Shown here piece after piece: positions 15,040 through 23,416 of a stretch of 23,724 bases of DNA. Every line of letters starts with the position of its first letter. Positions within the stretch are counted from its first letter, which is position 1. Under the pieces are notes generated by a model. That model saw only the letters and a list, made by a program, of their open reading frames with translations, did no database searches and was not told where the DNA came from. The translations under genes and the position numbers were made by a program. Source of the DNA: CAYSBK01 sp964429265 (GTDB lineage: Bacteria > Planctomycetota > Phycisphaerae > Sedimentisphaerales > Anaerobacaceae); the NCBI GenBank assembly GCA_964429265.1, contig CAYSBK010000022.1:1-23724 (forward strand). Direction: 5' to 3'.

Positions 15040-15488
15040 TGCTCGGTCTCGCTGGTCGTAAGGCCGCCGCGTTTTTCGGCCGGTTCGCCGGGCTGACTGC
15101 CCGCACGGCCGAGCTTCTCCTGAACCAATCTCCAGAAAGCCCTCGAAGTCAGGCTTGACGAGCCGGCCGCCTTTGCCGCCGACCGGATTCGCCGGTCTGT
15201 ACTCACTACGGTCAGACGCCTGGCGGCGCTGCTGGCCTTGACCTTGTCCTCTATTACTGCATCGGCCTCTTTGTTGGCACCGGAAAACACCACCTCCAGG
15301 TTGCTGAAACCATCGAAAAGCTGCTTTTGCCCCGAACCCGTCCCGTCAAACACGATTACACCTTTTTCCGAAACAAACCTCAAGTACCGGTTTATTATGT
15401 GGCACAACTTCACCTCCGTCAGGGGTTCACCCGAATCCGAACCTCCGACAAACCACAGCAGATTGTGACCGTCGATAATAACCGGCAT
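15012..15488 (-). CDS. NYN-domain (YacP/Rae1-like) endoribonuclease
   Basis: A 158-residue PIN-like protein. The opening 'VIIDGHNLLW' gives Asp6 and Asn9; 'GVIVFDGTGSG' gives Asp48; 'GANKEADAVIEDKV' gives Asp76; and 'LTVVSTDRRIRSAAKAAG' gives Asp98. These are the four acidic positions expected for the metal site of NYN nucleases. B. subtilis Rae1 of this family cuts mRNA on the ribosome; whether this protein does so is inference. The C-terminal part (about 130-158) is variable. A GGTGAG 4 nt upstream supports the ATG. It sits 65 nt after pyrC and overlaps or abuts the sensor kinase gene, so it is probably co-transcribed with both. Confidence 0.85.
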   Translation of the reverse strand: MPVIIDGHNLLWFVGGSDSGEPLTEVKLCHIINRYLRFVSEKGVIVFDGTGSGQKQLFDGFSNLEVVFSGANKEADAVIEDKVKASSAARRLTVVSTDRRIRSAAKAAGSSSLTSRAFWRLVQEKLGRAGSQPGEPAEKRGGLTTSETEQWLKAFGIE

Positions 15489-15553
15489 CGGCTCACCATA
15501 TCCATCCCGGCGCCTGTCTCACCGAGTTGTCGCCTCGCTGCCGCCGGAGCTGA

Positions 15554-16834
15554 TCACCTCTCAAATCGTACCTCCCCCCCCACAATCGTTTTCTCCACCC
15601 GCCCCCGCACCTCCCAGCCGTCGTAAGGACAGTTTCTGCTCTTCGAGCGAAACTGCTTCACGTCGATCGTGTACCGCTCGTCCGGGTCGATGATAGTCAC
15701 GTCACCCTGCTTGCCGGGCGTCAGCGTTCCCTTGTCTATACCTATCACCTTCGCCGGCCGTACCGTCATCAACTCGATAAGCCCCGGCCAGTCGACCACG
15801 CCCGGCTCGATCAACGCCTTCACGAAAAGCGACAGCGAGCACTCCAGCGCCGCTATCCCGAACGGCGCCGCAAGGAACTCAAGCTCCTTTTCACTCTGCA
15901 AATGCGGCGCGTGGTCGCTCACCAACGCATCGACCAGCCCGTCGGCCACGGCCTGCCTCAGTGCTTCGACGTCTTTCTTGGTCCGCAACGGCGGATTCAC
16001 CTTGTAGTTTGTGACGTAGCCCGCGCAACACTCTTCCGTTAGCAGCAGATGATGCGGCGTAACCTCGCACGTGACCGGCAGCGAATCCTTCTTCGCCGAG
16101 CGTATCAACCCCACCGACCCCACTGTCGATATGTGCTGGGCATGGTAACGAACGTTCTTTGTCTTCTTAACCAACTGAATATCACGCCACAGCATCGCCT
16201 CCTCCGCCAGCCCATCAATGCCCGGCAACCCCAGTATCGTCGAGTAATAGCCCGAATTCATAACGCCGGCACCGGCGATACGCTCGTCCTCGCAATGCTG
16301 CGCCACGACCAGACCGAACATCGTCGCGTACTTCAATGCACGCAGCATAACCGCAGGGTCCTGCACGCCCCGGCCGTCATCGGTGAACCCGACCGCCCCC
16401 GCTTCCGCCATAAAGCCCATCTCCGCCAGCTCAAGCCCTTCCCTGCCGCGCGTTATGGCTCCCATCGTATAAACGTGCGTCTTTCTCGCCTGCCTGGCCT
16501 TGCGATGAACGTACTCCACGTCCGTCTCGTTCTCAATCGGAGGTCGGGTGTTCGGCATGCAAACCACCGACGTGAACCCCCCCGCGACCGCCGCAGCAGA
16601 ACCGCTCGCTATCGTCTCCTCCTCTTCGTCGCCGGGCTCGCGGAAATGAACGTGAATGTCTATCAGGCCCGGCGTAACCAGCTTGCCGCTGGCGTCAATC
16701 TCCCGCACGCCGTCCTGCTCTATCTTCCCCACCGCGGCAATCCTGCCGTCGCGAATCAGCACGTCGCATACCGCGTCGATACCATTCGCCGGGTCTATTA
16801 CACGACCGTTCTTTATTAGCAGATCACCGTTCAT
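15554..16834 (-). CDS. pyrC: Dihydroorotase (class I)
   Basis: A 426-residue zinc amidohydrolase that interconverts carbamoyl-aspartate and dihydroorotate, step three of pyrimidine synthesis. The metal motif 'IDIHVHFREPG' gives His61 and His63; 'VGFTDDGRG' gives the bridging Asp152 position used in this class in place of a carboxylated Lys; further ligands are His180 ('AQHCEDE') and His234 ('HAQHIST'); and 'SDHAPH' gives catalytic Asp307. 'CMPNTRPP' and 'NPPLRTKKD' are substrate-binding blocks. All catalytic residues are intact, arguing against an inactive PyrC-like partner of PyrB. The ATG has a GGTGAG about 6 nt upstream and follows the pyrB stop by 20 nt. Confidence 0.97.
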   Translation of the reverse strand: MNGDLLIKNGRVIDPANGIDAVCDVLIRDGRIAAVGKIEQDGVREIDASGKLVTPGLIDIHVHFREPGDEEEETIASGSAAAVAGGFTSVVCMPNTRPPIENETDVEYVHRKARQARKTHVYTMGAITRGREGLELAEMGFMAEAGAVGFTDDGRGVQDPAVMLRALKYATMFGLVVAQHCEDERIAGAGVMNSGYYSTILGLPGIDGLAEEAMLWRDIQLVKKTKNVRYHAQHISTVGSVGLIRSAKKDSLPVTCEVTPHHLLLTEECCAGYVTNYKVNPPLRTKKDVEALRQAVADGLVDALVSDHAPHLQSEKELEFLAAPFGIAALECSLSLFVKALIEPGVVDWPGLIELMTVRPAKVIGIDKGTLTPGKQGDVTIIDPDERYTIDVKQFRSKSRNCPYDGWEVRGRVEKTIVGGEVRFER

Positions 16835-16854
16835 ATCCGCTCACCGCACCTGCG

Positions 16855-17820
16855 CTACCTCGTTGCCTGCGCCCTGGCGGCCTGATTGACCAGAAACAAT
16901 ACCGCCATTCGAACCGCCAGCCCGTTTCTGACCTGCTCCAGTATCACGCTGTGCCGCCCGTCTGCGACTTCGCTTTCCATTTCCAGGCCCCGGTTGATCG
17001 GACCCGGATGCATAACCAGAACGTCCGCCTTGGCCTTCTTCATTCGCTCCACCGTCAGACCGAAATGGTGCGAATATTCCCGAACCGACGGAAATGGATT
17101 GCCGCCCAGCCGCTCGAATTGAATCCGCAGCATATACAGCACGTCAACCTGCTCTATCACTTCGTCCAGCGAGTAACTCACGCTGACCGGCAGGCGGTCC
17201 ACGTGCCCCGGTATCAGCGTCGGCGGCCCCACGAAAATAACCTCTGCCCCGAGCTTCGTCATCGCCCACATATTGCTGCGGGCCACGCGTGAATGCGCTA
17301 TATCACCCACGATCGCAATCTTCAATCCCTCCAGCGACCCCTTAATGCGCCGGATTGTATAAACATCGAGCAGCCCCTGGGTCGGGTGCTCGCAAAAACC
17401 GTCCCCCGCGTTCACCACGCACGCGTTGATATTCCTGCTCAAAAGCTCAGGTGCCCCAGCCGCACCGTGGCGAATCACCACTATGTCGATTCCCATCGCC
17501 TCAAGGTTCCGCGCCGTGTCCAGCAGCGTTTCCCCCTTGCTGACCGAGCTGGTCTTCTTGGTGAACTCTATCAGGTCCGCGCTCAGTCGGCTCGCCGCCA
17601 GTGCGAAGCTGTTGCGAGTACGCGTGCTGTCCTCGAAAAACAAATTCACCACCACGCGCCCGCGCAGCGGCGGGGCCTTCTTCACCGAACGGGTGCTTAT
17701 CTGTTGAAAACCTTCCGCAGTATCCAGAATATAGCTTATCTCCTCGCTGCTGAGCTGCCGCAGACCCAGCAGGTGTCTGCGCGTCCAGACCAACTGCTTG
17801 CTTTTTCTGCGTACCGCCAT
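16855..17820 (-). CDS. pyrB: Aspartate carbamoyltransferase catalytic subunit
   Basis: A 321-residue enzyme condensing carbamoyl phosphate with aspartate, step two of pyrimidine synthesis. The carbamoyl-phosphate loop 'FFEDSTRTRNSF' (Ser65, Thr66, Arg67, Arg69), the mobile loop 'TSSVSKGETLLDT' with Lys95, 'RHGAAGAP', 'EHPTQGLLD' with His145, 'VGDIAHSRVARSN' and 'MHPGPINRG' are all present. The family length is normal and no regulatory PyrI chain is seen nearby. The gene starts 61 nt after pyrR and ends 20 nt before pyrC on the same strand. Class B ATCases commonly pair with an active class I dihydroorotase, which matches this arrangement. Confidence 0.97.
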   Translation of the reverse strand: MAVRRKSKQLVWTRRHLLGLRQLSSEEISYILDTAEGFQQISTRSVKKAPPLRGRVVVNLFFEDSTRTRNSFALAASRLSADLIEFTKKTSSVSKGETLLDTARNLEAMGIDIVVIRHGAAGAPELLSRNINACVVNAGDGFCEHPTQGLLDVYTIRRIKGSLEGLKIAIVGDIAHSRVARSNMWAMTKLGAEVIFVGPPTLIPGHVDRLPVSVSYSLDEVIEQVDVLYMLRIQFERLGGNPFPSVREYSHHFGLTVERMKKAKADVLVMHPGPINRGLEMESEVADGRHSVILEQVRNGLAVRMAVLFLVNQAARAQATR

Positions 17821-17881
17821 AATTCTCAGGCACCCCCAACGGCACCGACCTTAAGACCGGCGCCCGCCGTCCGTGACGCCG

Positions 17882-18418
17882 CTACTTGCGCGATTCAACA
17901 ACCACTTCGTCTTTCCCGTCCGATTCCACCAGGTTCACCTGGACACAACTGCCCGGAGCCGCGTCGCTCTTGTAACCGGCATAGTCCGCCTGTATCGGAA
18001 ACTCCCGTCCCTGCCGGTCCACCAGCACCGCAAGTCTTATCGCCTTCGGCCTGCCCAGGTCTATCAGCGCATCCATCGCCGCCCGGGCCGAACGCCCCGT
18101 GTAAAGTACGTCATCCACCAGAATCACAACTTTGCCGTCAACGTCAAACCCGATCTCCGTCGTGCGCACCTGCGGCTGGCTGGCACTGTCCGGGTTGTTC
18201 AAGTCATCCCGGTACAGTGTGATGTCAAGAGTCCCGCAGGGTATTTCCCTCCCCAGCCGACGCGCCAGCCGCTGTGCCAGTCGCTGTGCCAGTATCTCAC
18301 CCCTGCTGCGAATCCCGATCACCGCTATCGGCTGGGCGGCGCCGACGTCCGCGGCCACGCGCGACGCTATCTCGTCCAACGCCCGTTCAATCTGCTCGCG
18401 ATCCAGTATGACCTTCAT
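17882..18418 (-). CDS. pyrR: Pyrimidine regulator / uracil phosphoribosyltransferase PyrR
   Basis: A 178-residue type I phosphoribosyltransferase. Family features in order: 'ILDREQIERALDEIASRV', 'VIGIRSRGEILAQRLAQRL', 'CGTLDITLYRDDL', and the PRPP-binding motif 'VVILVDDVLYTGRSARAAMD' at 97-116, then 'DLGRPKAIRLAVLVDRQGRE'. PyrR converts uracil and PRPP to UMP and, in Firmicutes, also binds pyr mRNA to cause attenuation. Only enzyme identity is supported here. ATG 18418 is chosen because the family N-terminus begins there and GGAAG lies 5 nt upstream; the in-frame extension to 18547 looks like non-coding sequence. It is the first gene of the pyrR-pyrB-pyrC group. Confidence 0.95.
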   Translation of the reverse strand: MKVILDREQIERALDEIASRVAADVGAAQPIAVIGIRSRGEILAQRLAQRLARRLGREIPCGTLDITLYRDDLNNPDSASQPQVRTTEIGFDVDGKVVILVDDVLYTGRSARAAMDALIDLGRPKAIRLAVLVDRQGREFPIQADYAGYKSDAAPGSCVQVNLVESDGKDEVVVESRK

Positions 18419-18452
18419 AAAGCTTCCAGCCTTTACCTTGAGACCGATGCTG

Positions 18453-18481
18453 AATATAGCAGCAACCTGCCGCCGCCGCAA
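18453..18481 (-). promoter_or_regulatory. Putative promoter of the pyrR-pyrB-pyrC unit
   Basis: On the minus strand TTGCGG (18476-18481) and TATATT (18453-18458) are 17 nt apart, giving a leader of roughly 28 nt before the pyrR ATG. A GC-rich palindrome, cgcggcc-g-ggccgcg (18488-18502), lies just upstream of the -35. The short leader would leave no room for a classical PyrR attenuator ahead of pyrR. Confidence 0.35.
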
Positions 18482-18554
18482 GGTTCCCGCGGCCGGGCCG
18501 CGAAAAACCCGCCTTTCAGTGCTGAAAAACGTGTTCCCGCCCGCCATATTTTAC

Positions 18555-18583
18555 TTGAAATTTCGGCCCGTCTTTGCTATCAT
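18555..18583 (+). promoter_or_regulatory. Putative promoter of the subtilase pair
   Basis: TTGAAA (18555-18560) and TATCAT (18578-18583) are separated by exactly 17 nt, each matching consensus at 5 of 6 bases. A start near 18590 gives a leader of about 92 nt ending in the GGAGGA ribosome site before 18682. It is divergent from the pyrR promoter about 100 nt away. Confidence 0.5.
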
Positions 18584-18681
18584 ACCATAGTCAGCAAGCG
18601 GCAGGCAAAGTACAACCGACCTTGTTGTTCTCCACGCACTGCTGGCGGATTGGTGGCATGGCTACCTTTCGGAGGAAGGGC

Positions 18682-20430
18682 ATGAATCTGGGTCCGAGAA
18701 AAGTCTTTATCACGGCCCTGCTGGCCTGCGGAATCGGTCTTTGCGTGCGTCCAGCCCTTGCCGATGAAACCGCAGCTTTACCCGACACAATTCGTCCTCT
18801 CGCACTGGACCATATCGGCCTGCGCAGCCTCAGAACCGAACAGCCCGCCTTGACGGGCGCAGGAACAAAAATCGCGGTCATTTGCCGCAGCTTCACCTAC
18901 GTCGACGACCTGCCGCAAAACGACTACCGCCCGGATACCGCCCACAATTGCCTTCGCGCCACGGCCTTTGGCTTCCACGACCGCAACCCCGCCGCCGCGG
19001 GGCTGTCCCCTCACTCCACCGCCGTCTGCTCCATACTGTTCGGCAGTGACGACAACGCCTATCATCCATTGCTCGGTGCCTTCAGGTACGAGGGTATCGT
19101 CCCCGACGCCGACGCCGAAATCTACGAGTTCTGGCACTTTCTTATCAATAATGTATACGCGGGCCTGCCGCCCGACGTCGATCTGATAAGCACCAGCCTC
19201 GGCGATGAGCATCAGTGGTGGTGGACCAGGGGCATCCAGGCGATGGCCGAGCAGTTCGGCATCGTCGTCGTCGCCGCAATAGGCAACGGACTGAACGCCC
19301 ACGAAGCCGTCCTCTACCCTGCGGCCGGCACCAATACCATCGGCGTCGGGGTGGTTGACACCGCCAACTCCGAAAAACTCGCGGTCACCCTGGCCGCGCT
19401 TGCGCTGGCGTATCCCCAGCACTCCAGCACCGGCCCCGCCACCGACGGCAGATCCAAGCCCGACATCGTCGCACCCGGCAATTGTCTCGTTGCCCAACCC
19501 GGGGAACCCAACCGCTACGAACCCGCGGGAAATTGGTCCAGTTTCGCAACCCCGCTTGTCGCCGGAACCGCCGCCGTGCTTATCCAAAAAGCAAAACAGG
19601 ACCCGAACCTCGCCCTGGCCGTTTCTCCAATCGGCGGAAACTGTGTCATCAAGGCCCTATTGATGAACTCCGCCACCAAGTTACCCTTCTGGCACAAGGG
19701 TCGCCTCGGTCCCGACGACGACCATCTCGTGCCGCTGGATTATCTCCAGGGTGCCGGCATGCTTAACGCCTTGCAGGCCTATCGACTGCTCACCGCCGGT
19801 CGCAACAAGCCCGGACGGGTCGCCGCAACCGGCTGGGACCTCTCCGTGGCCGATACCTCTGAAAACGGCGAAAAACGCTACCGCTTCAGCCTTCAGGAAC
19901 CCGCCGGCAAGGTCGTCACCGCCACCCTCGTCTGGAACAGGCATTACCAGAGCTGTTATCCCTTCAAACGCCTCGCCGAAGAAGATGTGGACCTCAGACT
20001 CGAACTCTGGGCCGTCGACCCCAATAACCCGGCCGCCGACTACCTCCTCGATTACAGCGACAGCGCCGTCGACAACGTCGAGCATATTTATCACCCCGCC
20101 GACCCAAACTATGAATACTATGAACTCGTCGTCGCCTGCAACGACGCCGGCGACCCCAACCAGCCCGACAGGGCCCGGCACTACGCCTTGGCCTGGTCCG
20201 CCGCCGAACCGCCCGGCAACGACGATGACATTCGGCTCTACGACCTCAACGCCGACGGCGTGGTCAACGAGGACGACGTAACTATTCTGCTCGGAAATGC
20301 CCTGGACTATGTCCAGACGCCCGACCGCTACCTGCTGGGTGACATTGACGAAAGCGGCGCGATCGACTTCGACGATATTCAACTGCTCATGGACAATCTT
20401 GACCTGAAAGCACAGTGGTACGAGCGCTGA
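18682..20430 (+). CDS. Exported S8 subtilase-like protein with dockerin module, catalytic Asp replaced
   Basis: A 582-residue protein with a clear signal peptide (1-27, cleaving after 'VRPALA'). The subtilase fold (about 55-375) has the His motif 'SPHSTAVCSILFG' (His111), the oxyanion Asn 'AAIGNG' (Asn202) and the Ser motif 'WSSFATPLVAGTAAVL' (Ser287). At the position of the usual 'VIDTG', however, it reads 'AVICRSF', putting Cys68 where the catalytic Asp should be. Residues about 385-510 form a beta-rich domain. The C-terminus holds two EF-hand-type calcium loops, 'DLNADGVVNEDD' (521-532) and 'DIDESGAIDFDD' (554-565), as in type I dockerins. ATG 18682 is chosen for its strong GGAGGA; 18574 and 18658 lack one. 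It may be a pseudoprotease or use an altered active site. Confidence 0.9.
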   Translation: MNLGPRKVFITALLACGIGLCVRPALADETAALPDTIRPLALDHIGLRSLRTEQPALTGAGTKIAVICRSFTYVDDLPQNDYRPDTAHNCLRATAFGFHDRNPAAAGLSPHSTAVCSILFGSDDNAYHPLLGAFRYEGIVPDADAEIYEFWHFLINNVYAGLPPDVDLISTSLGDEHQWWWTRGIQAMAEQFGIVVVAAIGNGLNAHEAVLYPAAGTNTIGVGVVDTANSEKLAVTLAALALAYPQHSSTGPATDGRSKPDIVAPGNCLVAQPGEPNRYEPAGNWSSFATPLVAGTAAVLIQKAKQDPNLALAVSPIGGNCVIKALLMNSATKLPFWHKGRLGPDDDHLVPLDYLQGAGMLNALQAYRLLTAGRNKPGRVAATGWDLSVADTSENGEKRYRFSLQEPAGKVVTATLVWNRHYQSCYPFKRLAEEDVDLRLELWAVDPNNPAADYLLDYSDSAVDNVEHIYHPADPNYEYYELVVACNDAGDPNQPDRARHYALAWSAAEPPGNDDDIRLYDLNADGVVNEDDVTILLGNALDYVQTPDRYLLGDIDESGAIDFDDIQLLMDNLDLKAQWYER

Positions 20431-20510
20431 CCGCTAAAACAAACACCGCAACAACGTCGCGCCGATTCCGGTCGCCGGCATTCGAAAGCGGCAGGGGGGT
20501 GCGATCTGAA

Positions 20511-22475
20511 TTGGCCGCCACTGGTCCGGCAAAGGCTGTTGCTATTGTCACAATGGCCGGCCTTGTCCTGCTTCAATCGGTGTCCGCACTGTCTGCTGCG
20601 CAACAAAACGACCGCCGCGGCCTGCTCAGCGACCCCAATATACGTCGCAAAACCGTCGCCATTCTGACCGAACGGGCCCTTGAAAGCAAAAAGACCGCCT
20701 GGCAGGCCGCAAAGGCCCAGCGTCGCCCGACGAAATGGCAGGTCAACGACACCGTGTTCGAGTTGATGTCAATAAGAAACGGCCGCCTCTACGTCTACAA
20801 GACTTGCAACGCCAACGCCGCCGTAACCATTGCCGCCGACCGCATAAGGAATACGGGTATCTACGATGTAGACGGCACCGGCCTTGTCGCCGGCCTCTGG
20901 GATGCCGGCGCCGTCCGGACCACCCACCAGGAACTCTTTGGAAGGGTGGCTCTCAGAAACGGTGCCGTCACCTATGACCACTCCACCCACGTCGCCGGCA
21001 CACTCGCCGCAGCCGGCGTGGTGTCAAATGCTCAGGGTATGGCACCTGCTGTGCTGATCGACTCCTACGACTGGGACAACGACATCGCAGAGATGGCCTC
21101 GGTCGCAATGTCGTATCCCCAGGAACCAGGCACCATCCAGGTCTCCAACCATTCATACGGCTACGCCGCCGGATGGGATAACTTCACAAGCCCCCCGCAT
21201 TGGTACGGAACCTGGGGCAACCGCGAATCGGACTACTTCGGAATGTATGACGCCGAAGTCGCCCAGTGGGACCAGATCTGTTACGACGCACCGTATTACC
21301 TACCCTGCAAGTGTGCCGGCAACGACCGCTCCGACAAAGCCCCCGCTGAGGGTGAAGTGTTCGAATATTACAAGTTCCCCCGCTGGCGCACGAAAACATA
21401 CAACAGCGCCACCGACCCATACGACGACGGCTGGGACAACGGCGGCTTCGACACCATCCTGCCCATCAGTTGCGCAAAGAACATCCTCACCGTCGGTGCC
21501 GTCCACGACGCCGTTACCGCCGGCCTGCGGGACCTGTCAAAAGCATCTATGACAACCTTCAGCGGCTGGGGGCCCACCGACGACGGAAGAATAAAGCCCG
21601 ACGTCGTCGCAAACGGAATCCTGCTCTATTCACCCATCGCGGCCGGCGACACCAGCTATGATTCCTACACCGGTACGAGTATGGCCGCACCCTCCGCAGC
21701 AGGAGCCCTCGTCCTTCTGGCCGACTACTACGCCGGGTTGTTCCCTACACAGGCCCCGTTGGCAAGTACCCTCAAGGCGCTGATAATCCACACCGCCGAC
21801 GGCCTCGGCAATCCGGGACCGGACTACAAGTTCGGCTGGGGGCTTATAAACGTCGAGGCCGCCGCCGAGCAGATACGAAATCACTGCCGCGCACCCGACG
21901 CCAACGCCATCGTCGAAGACTTTCTCGACACCGCCCATCCGGCCCGCTCCTACCGTTTTGAGTGGGACGGCTTCAGCCCAATCAGGGCCACGCTATGCTG
22001 GACCGACCCGCCCGGACCAGGCTCAGACGGCCTTGACGACCCGACACCCCAACTCATCAATGACCTCGACCTGCGCATCATCGCGCCGAACGACACCGCA
22101 ACGTATCTGCCCTTCATCCTCGACCCGGCAAATCCCGCCGCTGCCGCTTCAACCGGCGACAACTTCCGCGACAACGTCGAGCAGGTCCTTATCGCATCAC
22201 CCAACACGCCGGGCACGTTTACCGTTACCGTCACCCACAAGGCCGTCCTGACGCACACCCCGCAGTACTTCAGCCTCGTCATCACCGGCCAGAAGCTCAT
22301 TCCCGGGACTCCCGCCGACTTTAGTTGTGACGGAACCGTCGATTCCACCGACCTGTGGTTCCTCGCCGACCACTGGCTCGACAGCAGCCCTGCCGCGGAC
22401 ATCTACCCGCCGTCCGGCGACGCCGTCGTCGATATGCGAGACTACGCCACCCTCGCCCGGTCCTGGCTCCGCTAA
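20511..22475 (+). CDS. Exported S8 serine protease with P-like domain and dockerin-like tail
   Basis: A 654-residue protein, numbered from TTG 20511. Residues 1-29 form a signal peptide ('AVAIVTMAGLVLLQSVSALSA'-type core). The intact catalytic triad is Asp131 ('VAGLWDAGAV'), His160 ('DHSTHVAGTLA') and Ser390 ('YTGTSMAAPSAAG'), with oxyanion Asn271 ('CAGND'). The arrangement resembles KP-43-like subtilases. A C-terminal beta domain (about 470-600) follows, with 'ATLCWTDPPG' and 'INDLDLRI', and then a dockerin-like tail (602-654): 'DFSCDGTVDSTDLWFLADHWL' features and 'VVDMRDYATLARSWL'. TTG 20511 is preferred because AGGGGGG lies upstream and it gives a clean signal peptide. GTG 20415, overlapping the upstream gene by 16 nt, is the alternative. 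It is probably co-transcribed with the preceding subtilase-like gene. Confidence 0.9.
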   Translation: MAATGPAKAVAIVTMAGLVLLQSVSALSAAQQNDRRGLLSDPNIRRKTVAILTERALESKKTAWQAAKAQRRPTKWQVNDTVFELMSIRNGRLYVYKTCNANAAVTIAADRIRNTGIYDVDGTGLVAGLWDAGAVRTTHQELFGRVALRNGAVTYDHSTHVAGTLAAAGVVSNAQGMAPAVLIDSYDWDNDIAEMASVAMSYPQEPGTIQVSNHSYGYAAGWDNFTSPPHWYGTWGNRESDYFGMYDAEVAQWDQICYDAPYYLPCKCAGNDRSDKAPAEGEVFEYYKFPRWRTKTYNSATDPYDDGWDNGGFDTILPISCAKNILTVGAVHDAVTAGLRDLSKASMTTFSGWGPTDDGRIKPDVVANGILLYSPIAAGDTSYDSYTGTSMAAPSAAGALVLLADYYAGLFPTQAPLASTLKALIIHTADGLGNPGPDYKFGWGLINVEAAAEQIRNHCRAPDANAIVEDFLDTAHPARSYRFEWDGFSPIRATLCWTDPPGPGSDGLDDPTPQLINDLDLRIIAPNDTATYLPFILDPANPAAAASTGDNFRDNVEQVLIASPNTPGTFTVTVTHKAVLTHTPQYFSLVITGQKLIPGTPADFSCDGTVDSTDLWFLADHWLDSSPAADIYPPSGDAVVDMRDYATLARSWLR

Positions 22476-22498
22476 ACCACGCCGTTAATCGGACTTCT
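22444..22498 (+). repeat. 55-bp direct repeat, internal copy
   Basis: This copy covers the last codons and stop of the second subtilase gene and the end of the convergent aspartic protease gene. It is identical over 55 bases to the final 55 bases of the window. Identity breaks immediately upstream. Confidence 0.95.
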
Positions 22499-23408
22499 TC
22501 CCCTCGTCCTTCGGCTTGAGGTAAAGGACATTTTTCTCAAAGTCGAAGGTTACCGTCTTGAAAGCCTTGAAAAACGGCATTCCCAGGATCGACCGGGACC
22601 CCGCCAGGAAAGTCCAGTCCAACATCTCGCCCCCACCTATAAATGCTTCCGGCACGATTATTCCCTCAATTCTTTTCCCATGGTGTTCATCGTCAAAGTA
22701 CTTGGTTCCCTCACGATCTCTGAGCTTCTCAAACGTACTACGCTGTAGGGCAATATAGTCAGGAAAGCCCGTATCAAGCATAAACAACTCGGATATTTCG
22801 TCACCGAACCTTATGCGCACCTGTGGAAGTTTGTATTTGTTCCGCGTCATAGGAACCGGATATCCCCATTGCCTGGGATACTCCTGTCCACCTGGCGTAC
22901 CTTTCTTCTCCGAGTCTCGCCTTTGTAGGATCAGCACACGTCTGTTCTCAACGTCCACGTGTAGAATTCTACCATCCAGAAGATTAATTCCGATTATCCC
23001 ATCCAGAAGATATGCGGGCAAATCAAGTTGACCGAAATCGAAGTAGCCTGCACCCCCACTAAGCACCAGATAGCCCAATCTGAAGTTGTTAATCTTGTAA
23101 AACTCCACATCGAACTGCCCTTTCACCGTGTTACCTTGCCCCGTTCCAAGAAAATCGCCCAGTGCAGATTTCAAACTGGGCCCGACGAGCATATTGTTGC
23201 AGCAGGTATCTATAACGAACTTGTACTGCTTAGAATCTATCTCGACCGGAACTGTAATATACTCCGAGTTTCCGACCCAGGGCACGTCTGCCAGAACGCG
23301 CATCCCCCACTTTTCTTCTGCGAAAATACCACAGCCCACCTTGCTGACTGCAGCCAGGCCCAGAAACACCATTACCGCCAACAATATACCCACTGAGCAG
23401 CATTTCAT
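22485..23408 (-). CDS. Two-lobed retropepsin/pepsin-like aspartic protease, exported
   Basis: The protein is 307 residues from ATG 23408, or 309 from ATG 23414; residues here are counted from TTG 23417 (codon 1). An N-terminal hydrophobic stretch (about 9-25) acts as signal or anchor. Two aspartic protease half-sites occur in one chain. The first is 'KFVIDTCCNNMLV' (Asp70, with Cys in place of Gly) paired with 'LLDGIIGINLL' (139-147). The second is 'LFMLDTGFPDYIAL' (Asp215) paired with 'SRSILGMPFF' (274-283). This is the internally duplicated pepsin-type plan with bacterial 'aspartyl protease family' sequences. The Gly-to-Cys change after the first Asp-Thr is unusual. ATG 23408 is chosen because the predicted transcription start lies about there and no good ribosome site exists. 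The gene is clearly AT-richer than its neighbours, suggesting a different origin. It converges on the second subtilase gene, 9 bp apart. Confidence 0.85.
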   Translation of the reverse strand: MKCCSVGILLAVMVFLGLAAVSKVGCGIFAEEKWGMRVLADVPWVGNSEYITVPVEIDSKQYKFVIDTCCNNMLVGPSLKSALGDFLGTGQGNTVKGQFDVEFYKINNFRLGYLVLSGGAGYFDFGQLDLPAYLLDGIIGINLLDGRILHVDVENRRVLILQRRDSEKKGTPGGQEYPRQWGYPVPMTRNKYKLPQVRIRFGDEISELFMLDTGFPDYIALQRSTFEKLRDREGTKYFDDEHHGKRIEGIIVPEAFIGGGEMLDWTFLAGSRSILGMPFFKAFKTVTFDFEKNVLYLKPKDEGKKSD

Positions 23409-23416
23409 AATCATCA

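Noticed and set aside
13345..15096. 583-codon plus-strand open frame
   Set aside because: It is antisense to the sensor kinase, whose domains are unmistakable; the antisense product has no recognisable motif.
18247..18300. Repeated 'cgctgtgccagt' within pyrR as a tandem-repeat element
   Set aside because: It only encodes the 'LAQRLAQRLARRL' helix normal for PyrR; the protein length is ordinary.
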